This document shows positions 9,031-15,000 of a stretch of DNA of 15,000 bases, one piece after another. The DNA lies in assembly GCA_018398765.1 (NCBI GenBank), contig JAHBMJ010001464.1, forward strand, positions 1 to 15,000, given 5' to 3'. Made by a program: the position numbers and the translations under genes. The DNA comes from Chromera velia (lineage: Eukaryota; Sar; Chromeraceae). The notes beneath the pieces are model-generated. The model made no database searches. It was not told the DNA's origin and worked only from the letters and a program-made list of their open reading frames with translations. Positions within the stretch are counted from its first letter, which is position 1; every line of letters begins with the position of its first letter.

Positions 9031-9217
9031 GGCATGCTTGCGATACCCGTGTGCGCCTGTATGCAGTCTCCTGTCGCAATTGAATGTGATCGTTCAGTAA
9101 TGCAAAGGTTAGTCACTTTCTTATGTGGAAACGTCGCGACCCTGTGTTGTTGAAACGTTGGTTTTGCTCTTGATTGAGCAGTTGTTCCCCAAAGAAGCCA
9201 AACTTAGAAGTTTCAAG

Positions 9218-9633
9218 ATGTCAAAAGGCAAACTGTTCACACAGATTCCAGCTGTCATTCTTCTTTTACAGGGCAGTGCAGAAGTTGGATCGCAAAAGCC
9301 CGGAAAATGTGCATTCTGTCAGTTTGAGTGGAAATCGGTTCGCATTGACCGTTGTGTAAGACATTTGATAAAAACAGCTGGTTCTGCTGGGTATAACTGC
9401 AAGAGCGTTGAGAGGAAACCTTCTGCAAATATTTTTTTACAGATGTGACAGAAGAGACCCTCGCAGAAGAACAAGAGGCTTTGGAGGTTGAGTTGGAGGA
9501 GAGAGTAAATGAGCCTGATGCATCCACAGAAGCAGTCAGAAGAGGGGGAGGGGAGAAAGTCATCGATTTTGTCCAGCCTCAGCCTCGGGCTGTCGTCAAT
9601 GCCAAGAAGAGTCTGAGAAGAGGCGCTAGATAG
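9218..9633 (+). pseudogene. BED/hAT-like zinc-finger protein fragment
   Basis: From ATG 9218 the frame gives a basic N-terminus and then GKCAFCQFEW...RCVRHLIKTAG...YNC (9299-9403). The CX2C pair, the R..RHL block and a following Gly and Cys match the BED/zf-C2H2-like finger at the N-terminus of hAT-family transposases and related host proteins, which binds DNA. The frame ends in TGA at 9446. A good acceptor (T7 then ACAG, ending near 9442) precedes a second open stretch to TAG 9631, acidic then basic, so an intron is likely; its donor is unclear. A second acceptor-like site (CTTCTTTTACAG) ends at 9272, so the true exon may start there instead of at 9218. The transposase catalytic region is absent. 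Confidence 0.4.
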
Positions 9634-9636
9634 AAA

Positions 9637-9694
9637 GTATCTGTACAAATCAGTTGATGGATCAAAATCTCTCAACTGGTTTTTGTTCAGATAC
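9637..9694. repeat. Imperfect inverted repeat / hairpin after the zinc-finger ORF
   Basis: GTATCTGTACAAATCAGTTGA and, after a spacer of about 14 nt, TCAACTGGTTTTTGTTCAGATAC can pair as a stem of about 20 bp with two small bulges. It starts three bases after the TAG at 9631-9633. It could be a 3' UTR stem, a small foldback element, or a remnant of a palindromic insertion. Confidence 0.55.
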
Positions 9695-9854
9695 AGCTAT
9701 CGCGTCGAGTTGACTGTGCATGTGTTTCATGCGTGTTTTGTGCATGTGTGTGTGCTTTCATGCCGCATGAATGTGTTTCATCGATTTTTATGCATGTTAT
9801 TCGCTTGTTGTGCGTGCATATGAGTTTCATGCATGAAAGAAAAACAGTTTTAGG

Positions 9855-9881
9855 ATTCAAAAGTTTCCACGTCTTTTGAAT
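9855..9881. repeat. Perfect 9-bp stem hairpin
   Basis: ATTCAAAAG (9855-9863) and CTTTTGAAT (9873-9881) are exact reverse complements around a 9-nt loop. The hairpin lies immediately left of the long T-rich tract and is repeated in the duplicated copy. Its role is unknown. Confidence 0.6.
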
Positions 9882-9889
9882 GCGGCCAG

Positions 9890-9983
9890 ATTTTTTTTTA
9901 ATTTTTTTTCTATAATTTTTTTTTCTATATTTTTTTTTAATTTTTTTTTCTAGATTTTTATTTTTGTTTTTTTTTTTAATTAT
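9890..9983. repeat. T-rich tract (A-rich on minus strand)
   Basis: Almost 95 bp consist of T-runs of 7-12 separated by AA, CTATA or CTAGA, a degenerate tandem pattern. Read on the minus strand it is an A-rich tail lying downstream of the minus-strand LINE endonuclease fragment, so it may be the expanded poly-A tail of a retroposon. The same tract occurs at 11457-11550. Confidence 0.7.
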
Positions 9984-9984
9984 A

Positions 9985-10072
9985 TGGCCGGTAAACCGGT
10001 AACCTGGCCATTATTAAAAAATTGGTCTAGCCTGGCCAGGTAACCGGTTACCCAGTAATTACCCGGCCATCA
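9985..10072. repeat. Compound palindromic block of GGTAACC/GGCC words
   Basis: The block starts with ATGGCCGG and ends with CCGGCCAT, and inside it ACCGGTAACCTGGCCA faces TGGCCAGGTAACCGGT, so most of it can fold back with one mismatch or bulge. The words GGTAACC, GGTTACC and GTAATTAC are themselves near-palindromic. A related string, GGCCGGTAACCTGGCC, is found at 8903-8918. The block may be the right terminal region of the inserted element at 8884-10072. Confidence 0.65.
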
Positions 10073-10375
10073 TGTAACTAGGAGGTCCGGCCTCCTGCGA
10101 TCTCTACTGTCCCTTTGGATCTGGACATAGAGAGAGGGACCCGAACGCTGCTCTCCATCAGCTAGGGCTATGTAGTCAGAGGCATGAGGCATAGGGGCGT
10201 TGTCTGATAACGACGGGAGGGGAACTTTGGTATAAAGGTTGGCCGTGTGTGCATTGAAGTCCCCACACAAGACTCTGAAGTCAGCTTGCGAGGACATTAG
10301 GACCCTTTGGATCCCATCCCAGAGGGCGTCCAAGGAGATACCCGCGTAACGCTGCGCAAGGCTTGTGCCTTCTTA
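10070..10375 (-). pseudogene. LINE-type endonuclease fragment, copy 1
   Basis: The minus strand from about 10375 to TGA at 10072-10070 encodes roughly 100 residues of an exonuclease-endonuclease-phosphatase (APE-like) domain. The signature FRVLCGDFNAHT is the GDFNA block whose Asp and Asn lie in the active site, and the segment ends with an RRPDLLVT block. In non-LTR retrotransposons this domain nicks target DNA to prime reverse transcription. Only the middle of the domain is here: a TAA lies just upstream, the segment is cut by the palindromic block on the downstream side, and no reverse transcriptase is found. It is a 5'-region fragment of a dead LINE. Confidence 0.75.
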
Positions 10376-11399
10376 AGTGGACTTTTGCCCTCAAGTCGGA
10401 CCTCAAACTTAAATTGCCCAAAAAATAAATATTTTTATGCTGTGTTTTAATGTACTAATAAGGATTAGACAAAAAAAAAAATAGAAACTAAATATATTAA
10501 AAGACGTTAAACAAATTTCACTGAAATTGACCACTTCTAGATAAATGATTTATTCACAACTTAACCTGATGATGATAATGATGATGATGTATGGGGTTAA
10601 AGCCGGTGAGCCGTATAGACTCTGGCCAACCTAGAGTGTCATACATAGAGTTAAACTTTCGACTTAGGCCCCACTGGGGTAAATTGAAATATGATTATCA
10701 ATTTAATTAGTCAAATTTCATTTTGTTTTCTTTGAATATAAAGTTAATTATATTCAATTTATTATAAAAAAATAAATGAGATTCAAACATATGTACATTT
10801 ATGATAGTAAGTAAAATTAATACTACGATCGACAATAAGTGATCAATTATAAAAATTTATATAGATTTTATATAGTGTGAGACATGCATACACAGAAAGA
10901 AACACATATAGACATGTACATACATACGTACAGACATAGAAATTAAGCGACATATATATATGCATATAGAGACAAATAAAGATATACATGTATAAACACA
11001 TATGCATACACTGTATTTAGATGAAGGGTTTTACATCAATGTATATGTACAATATCTATCTATTCATATATGAGCACTTCAGGGGATCTCGCACTTAGCC
11101 TTATCTCTAGAGTTGAGTGATTGACAATCTCTTGCATGAACATGGGCTGCTGGGAGCACGGCTCTACTCTAGCAAAGCCAACTTCATTCATTCATTCATT
11201 CATTCATTCATTCATATGTATACATTTGGTCTTAAATTTAAATTGTCTGATACACAAAATTAAAAACATATGATGAAAGCTCATAATTAAAGTAAGATCA
11301 ACAAAACAATCATAAGTTTAATAGATTTAAAGATAAATAGTGTATGTGTCATTCAAGTAAGCCTTGTAATCAAGCGTGATTGATGATTGTCTGTTAATC
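10376..11399. other. AT-rich spacer with microsatellites, no gene
   Basis: No coding sequence is supported. The stretch is AT-rich with a GATGAT/AATGAT run near 10567-10588, long CATA/TACA/GTAC-rich sequence (about 10880-11050), and a TTCA tetranucleotide array at 11183-11214. It ends at the single N at 11400. By comparison with the second copy, the last bases of copy 1 correspond to the final codons of the right-hand gene. Confidence 0.7.
11183..11214. repeat. (TTCA)8 microsatellite
   Basis: There are eight perfect TTCA units here. The matching array in the second copy (12750-12789) has ten units, the only length difference between the two 1.57-kb copies. Confidence 0.95.
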
Positions 11400-11400
11400 N
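11400..11400. other. Single-N assembly gap
   Basis: One undetermined base lies exactly between the two 1.57-kb copies. It is best read as a join placed by an assembler or scaffolder, not as a real base of unknown identity. Confidence 0.9.
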
Positions 11401-11636
11401 TGAAAGAAAAACAGTTTTAGGATTCAAAAGTTTCCACGTCTTTTGAATGCGGCCAGATTTTTTTTTAATTTTTTTTCTATAATTTTTTTTTCTATATTTT
11501 TTTTTAATTTTTTTTTCTAGATTTTTATTTTTGTTTTTTTTTTTAATTATATGGCCGGTAAACCGGTAACCTGGCCATTATTAAAAAATTGGTCTAGCCT
11601 GGCCAGGTAACCGGTTACCCAGTAATTACCCGGCCA

Positions 11637-11942
11637 TCATGTAACTAGGAGGTCCGGCCTCCTGCGATCTCTACTGTCCCTTTGGATCTGGACATAGAGA
11701 GAGGGACCCGAACGCTGCTCTCCATCAGCTAGGGCTATGTAGTCAGAGGCATGAGGCATAGGGGCGTTGTCTGATAACGACGGGAGGGGAACTTTGGTAT
11801 AAAGGTTGGCCGTGTGTGCATTGAAGTCCCCACACAAGACTCTGAAGTCAGCTTGCGAGGACATTAGGACCCTTTGGATCCCATCCCAGAGGGCGTCCAA
11901 GGAGATACCCGCGTAACGCTGCGCAAGGCTTGTGCCTTCTTA
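11637..11942 (-). pseudogene. LINE-type endonuclease fragment, copy 2
   Basis: This is identical in translation to the fragment at 10070-10375, with the same GDFNA motif, same upstream TAA and same truncation. Given the contig-overlap reading of the surrounding duplication it is probably the same genomic fragment shown twice. Confidence 0.75.
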
Positions 11943-12968
11943 AGTGGACTTTTGCCCTCAAGTCGGACCTCAAACTTAAATTGCCCAAAAAATAAATATT
12001 TTTATGCTGTGTTTTAATGTACTAATAAGGATTAGACAAAAAAAAAAATAGAAACTAAATATATTAAAAGACGTTAAACAAATTTCACTGAAATTGACCA
12101 CTTCTAGATAAATGATTTATTCACAACTTAACCTGATGATGATAATGATGATGATGTATGGGGTTAAAGCCGGTGAGCCGTATAGACTCTGGCCAACCTA
12201 GAGTGTCATACATAGAGTTAAACTTTCGACTTAGGCCCCACTGGGGTAAATTGAAATATGATTATCAATTTAATTAGTCAAATTTCATTTTGTTTTCTTT
12301 GAATATAAAGTTAATTATATTCAATTTATTATAAAAAAATAAATGAGATTCAAACATATGTACATTTATGATAGTAAGTAAAATTAATACTACGATCGAC
12401 AATAAGTGATCAATTATAAAAATTTATATAGATTTTATATAGTGTGAGACATGCATACACAGAAAGAAACACATATAGACATGTACATACATACGTACAG
12501 ACATAGAAATTAAGCGACATATATATATGCATATAGAGACAAATAAAGATATACATGTATAAACACATATGCATACACTGTATTTAGATGAAGGGTTTTA
12601 CATCAATGTATATGTACAATATCTATCTATTCATATATGAGCACTTCAGGGGATCTCGCACTTAGCCTTATCTCTAGAGTTGAGTGATTGACAATCTCTT
12701 GCATGAACATGGGCTGCTGGGAGCACGGCTCTACTCTAGCAAAGCCAACTTCATTCATTCATTCATTCATTCATTCATTCATTCATTCATATGTATACAT
12801 TTGGTCTTAAATTTAAATTGTCTGATACACAAAATTAAAAACATATGATGAAAGCTCATAATTAAAGTAAGATCAACAAAACAATCATAAGTTTAATAGA
12901 TTTAAAGATAAATAGTGTATGTGTCATTCAAGTAAGCCTTGTAATCAAGCGTGATTGATGATTGTCTG
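11901..12968. other. AT-rich spacer, second copy, downstream of the right-hand gene
   Basis: This has the same content as 10334-11399. It is the 3' flank of the minus-strand gene whose stop lies at 12971-12969, and so would contain its 3' UTR and polyadenylation site. I could not pick a specific signal among many A/T-rich words. Confidence 0.6.
12750..12789. repeat. (TTCA)10 microsatellite
   Basis: There are ten perfect TTCA units, against eight in the matching array at 11183-11214. Confidence 0.95.
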
Positions 12969-13240
12969 TTAATCTTTTCCCTTAAGCCATGAAGGATTCA
13001 CCCCCTTTTCTCTTTCAAGTCGTCCCTTTGAAATTTTTATGCGAATCTCCTGTACAATTTGGTCATACACTTTTTTTCGAATGGAGCCTTTTGCAGTGAA
13101 TATATCATGCTGTTCGAACACCATCAGAATCTCGGCCATCTCAAGCGTTTGGATGTACAGAGTTGCCGGTTTCTCTACAACCACCCCATTTTCATCCTTC
13201 TTCTTCCTCTTTTTCAAGTACACCAGAGATTGGACGCCTC
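12969..13240 (-). CDS. Terminal exon of the right-hand gene
   Basis: The exon follows an acceptor (CTACATCGTTGCAG) whose AG is at 13242-13241 and completes a split Gly codon with the previous exon. It encodes about 90 residues: [17 protein letters not shown], a stretch ending in [15 protein letters not shown], and a basic Ile/Lys/Arg-rich helix, ending at TAA 12971-12969. The clean splice phase with the exon at 13534-13597 supports it as real coding sequence. Confidence 0.75.
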
Positions 13241-15000
13241 CTGCAACGATGTAGAGAAGAACAAAGCAACATTTTTTTTACTGATAAATCAATTGAAAGC
13301 TTTCTTTTATTTTTCACTCGAAGTTCGCATTGCCAAAGGCTTACTGGGCGATGCCACACCGGCCGACGCTAACTGAACCGACGTTCACAAGTCACTGTGC
13401 CGGAATTGAACTAATACTGAAGTTTCATTGACGTACCAATTTGCAGACAAGCAAAACGTGCAGTACGTGACTCTACCATAACTCTACAGTAAAAACATGT
13501 AAAGCAGGGCAGGTGAAAACATTGCAGACTGACCATCAACATTGCCGATGTACCACCAAGAGGTGACACCATCGCCGCTGTCAACTACCTCCAAGATCTG
13601 TGAAAGCCAGAAAGGGCTTAGATCCTTCTTTATGATCGCTGCAGCAATTTATACAAATGCAACTCATATCATGCACAAGTTTTTCTTAGACCGGGGCGTA
13701 GGACACAATATACAGGTTACGGTTCTGAACAACTAGACAACGTATGACCCACCCCCAGCCTGGAGAGAAAACTCGTATTAAGAAGACTCTTCGAAAGAAG
13801 ACAACTTTCAAGGAAAGAAAAATAAGGACGCATATGGGCAGAAACGGAGCTGCAAGAAAAACAAACATATACTATCGGTCATTGGCCAGAGCGAAGAGAA
13901 AAAAGCAATGAACGTATCTGTGAGACAAGCAAGAAGATGCTTTGATAGAAAAAGTGATAGCCCAAAAGTCACGCCTCAGCAAATTCCAAGAAAAATAAAA
14001 ACAGACCGTGCATAACCACAGCGATCTTTCCCTTCTCAGGACTCAAATTCAACGCATCTTTGATGATGCTGCCATGCTTTGATTTCATCTCCAAACCCCG
14101 ACGTTCAGTAAGTCCCCATTCTGCGAGAAGAGCATTCACAGCTTCTCTTTCGGGACCCAGGTGGTATTCCCTATCCTTAAATCTCTGATCGTCAACCGCC
14201 GCAGAGCTTGGGCCACCTTTGACCCGTTTGGGCTCGGGACATGGGCGCAACTCCCTCAGAGAGCCCTGCTTCTCTTTCCTCTCAAACCCATCCTACCGTG
14301 CCTCTCTATTTCCATCGCCAAACCCTTTTGCCTCAGCTTTGCCCACACTGGAAGGGCCACCGCCCTCAAAGACTCCTTTAGCTTCTTTATCTTTCCCGTT
14401 TTCCTTGGGTGAGCATTCTGTGACGGGACATTCAAGCCTCCTCCCGCTTGGGTTGCCAACCTTTGCCCCAACACAGGAGGTGAAAGGTACGGGAGGCACG
14501 CTGCATGGCCGATCGATGCAGCTTCCATAAACAGGTTTGAGCTGTCTATGGGTCCCCAGAATGAGGTGTTTGGTCTCCATGATAGCGGTCTCCAACAGCT
14601 GCCCCGGGTAGTTCGCGGTGAATCTGTTGAGAGCTCTGATCGATGCGTCAGCCTACAAATAGAAGCATACGCGGCATGACAGTTTGCAAAAGAGTGAAAT
14701 ACTAAAGTAGCAAAAAGTAGCTGTGGGTAGCAACGGCTTCGGAATGCAGCATCACAAGATAAAATTGAAGTGAAACAAGTTATCGATCAACAGGTGCTAA
14801 TCTCAGCTCGGCAGCAATTAGTCTAAAACCATTATGGACAGCGTTGTCTTTACCAACTCACGTGCTTTTGGTCCTCTTCGGTCTCAAACACTTTAGGAGG
14901 GGCCACCTCTGTCGGCTTGTCTCCATCTGGAAAGCTCTTCATCAGTTTAAACGGGGTTGCCAGTCTCCATGGCATAGACGTGTCTGCCTTGGCAAAAGAC
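12969..15000 (-). CDS. 3' part of an intron-containing gene of unknown function
   Basis: Four exons read in phase on the minus strand: 15000-14862, 14652-14017, 13597-13534 and 13240-12969, about 369 codons, with the 5' end outside the window. The product has a start region [18 protein letters not shown], a helical [16 protein letters not shown] segment, a long Gly/Lys/Glu/Pro-rich linker, a charged second domain ([16 protein letters not shown]), then [13 protein letters not shown] and a Lys-rich, helical C-terminus. No signal peptide or membrane segment is visible in this part. I do not recognise the family. One TAG (14295-14293) lies inside the 636-bp exon with coding sequence on both sides in one frame. 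The last codon is TAA at 12971-12969; if TAA were sense the frame would run eight more codons to TGA. Confidence 0.65.
13534..13597 (-). CDS. 64-bp internal exon of the right-hand gene
   Basis: A strong pyrimidine-rich acceptor (TTTCTGGCTTTCACAG) precedes [20 protein letters not shown], and the exon ends at a GTCAGT donor (13533-13528). Its length leaves one base to be completed by the next exon, which fits. The double Trp followed by Tyr-Ile-Gly-Asn looks like the core of a small beta-rich domain, but I cannot name it. Confidence 0.7.
13598..14016 (-). other. Intron of the right-hand gene (419 bp)
   Basis: The interval has scattered stops in all minus-strand frames and T-rich sequence. The acceptor at 13598 is good. 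The donor at 14016 (GTTATG) is weak; reading on instead to TGA at 13971-13969 would give an alternative C-terminus with a hydrophobic tail ([11 protein letters not shown]). Splicing is preferred because it joins KIAV to ILEVV in phase 0. Confidence 0.5.
14017..14652 (-). CDS. 636-bp exon with an internal in-frame TAG
   Basis: After an acceptor ATTTGTAG at 14653, the exon reads [20 protein letters not shown], then a low-complexity Gly/Lys/Glu/Pro/Ser linker, TAG at 14295-14293, [11 protein letters not shown], and a charged region ([20 protein letters not shown]) to KIAV. The frame is the same on both sides of the TAG and has no other stop in 212 codons. I see no pyrimidine-rich acceptor near the TAG that would remove it as an intron. 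A donor-like GTAGGAT overlaps the TAG, but the nearest AG would leave an intron of only about 31 bp. Confidence 0.55.
14862..15000 (-). CDS. Partial upstream exon of the right-hand gene
   Basis: The exon enters from the right edge in the frame [20 protein letters not shown] and ends with EEDQKH at a consensus donor GTGAGT (14861-14856). The 209-bp intron 14653-14861 joins it in phase 0 to the exon at 14652. The residues are partly acidic and Pro-rich. Confidence 0.65.

Larger units (their letters stand above)
8884..10072. mobile_element. Putative TIR DNA transposon remnant (hAT-like)
   Basis: The left edge (from TAGGGGGGTGGTTACTAGG, 8883 on) and the reverse complement of the right edge (10072 back to about 10035) align over about 36 bp with roughly three quarters identity and a 1-bp gap. 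Shared blocks are GGGT, TTACT, CCGGT and ACCTGGCC. A TAGGG-type terminus and an internal BED-like zinc-finger ORF are both typical of hAT elements. The interval replaces the end of the Copia element on one side and abuts a LINE endonuclease fragment on the other, as an insertion would. I could not find the 8-bp target duplication expected for hAT, and no DDE transposase catalytic domain is seen. So it is non-autonomous, degraded, or wrongly bounded. Confidence 0.4.
9834..11399 (+). repeat. 1.57-kb duplicated segment, copy 1
   Basis: This segment equals 11401-12974. The offset is 1567 bp up to the TTCA array and 1575 bp after it, and the 8-bp difference is two TTCA units. Copy 1 ends at the base before the N. 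I saw no substitutions in the parts compared. A suffix of the left contig matching a prefix of the right contig is the pattern of two overlapping contigs that were not merged. Confidence 0.95.
11401..12974 (+). repeat. 1.57-kb duplicated segment, copy 2
   Basis: The copy begins right after the N and runs to 12974, three bases past the stop codon of the right-hand gene. Beyond 12974 the sequence is unique. It repeats the hairpin, T-rich tract, palindromic block, LINE endonuclease fragment and AT-rich spacer of 9834-11399. If the locus is a contig overlap, one copy is redundant and the real distance between the Copia element and the right-hand gene is about 1.57 kb shorter than shown. Confidence 0.95.

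Noticed and set aside
8890-9153. ORFs on both strands over the GC-rich block
   Set aside because: Ala/Arg/Pro/Gly runs come from base composition, and stop codons are rare in such GC-rich sequence by chance.
10880-11050. CRISPR-like spaced repeats in the CATA/TACA-rich stretch
   Set aside because: The short words are irregular and microsatellite-like, with no constant repeat and spacer lengths, in a eukaryotic context.
9834-12974. Genuine recent tandem duplication
   Set aside because: The N lies exactly at the copy junction and the copies are otherwise the same, which fits an unmerged contig overlap better.

Overview
The window is nuclear DNA from a eukaryote. It has spliceosomal introns with GT/AG borders (209, 293 and 419 bp in the gene at the right end), Copia-type and LINE-type retrotransposon remains, SINE-like repeats, and coding tracts of moderate GC set in AT-rich, microsatellite-bearing spacers. 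There are no bacterial operons, Shine-Dalgarno sites or rRNA/tRNA genes. Intron size and transposon load suggest a protist or alga with a repeat-rich genome. I cannot name the species.

Layout from left to right. 1-886 holds no gene I can support. 887-1139 and 3694-3946 are two copies of a 253-bp direct repeat whose 5' end resembles a tRNA-derived SINE. Between them, on the minus strand, lies an unrecognised protein-coding tract of about 620 codons (3480 down to 1607), broken at an A-run, at a GA microsatellite and by several in-frame stops, nearly all TAG. A small ORF for a possible secreted Cys-rich protein follows 22 nt downstream on the same strand (1584-1375), and another small ORF with a signal-peptide-like start lies at 3529-3666 on the plus strand. 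4578-8871 is a decayed Copia element in the order Gag, zinc knuckle, protease, integrase, reverse transcriptase. Its DD35E integrase triad is intact, but it has four frameshifts and seven in-frame stops and is cut off before RNase H. 8884-10072 looks like a separate insertion: imperfect terminal inverted repeats surround a GC-rich block, a BED/hAT-like zinc-finger ORF, hairpins and a T-rich tract. Next to it is a minus-strand LINE endonuclease fragment (10070-10375) and an AT-rich spacer.

The sequence 9834-11399 is repeated at 11401-12974, joined by a single N at 11400. The two copies differ, as far as I could check by eye, only by two TTCA units. The N sits exactly at the junction, so this is most simply an unmerged overlap between two contigs rather than a real tandem duplication. 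From 12969 to the right edge runs the 3' part of a host-like gene on the minus strand (four exons visible, 5' end outside the window). I do not recognise its family.

The most unusual signal is the kind of in-frame stop. Across three unrelated coding tracts (the left minus-strand ORF, the Copia element and the right-hand host gene), the codon that interrupts otherwise good reading frames is almost always TAG. At two conserved Copia positions it sits where glutamine is normally found. Either CAG codons have decayed by C-to-T change, or UAG (perhaps UAR) is read as glutamine in this genome. The window alone cannot decide this, but the test is simple.
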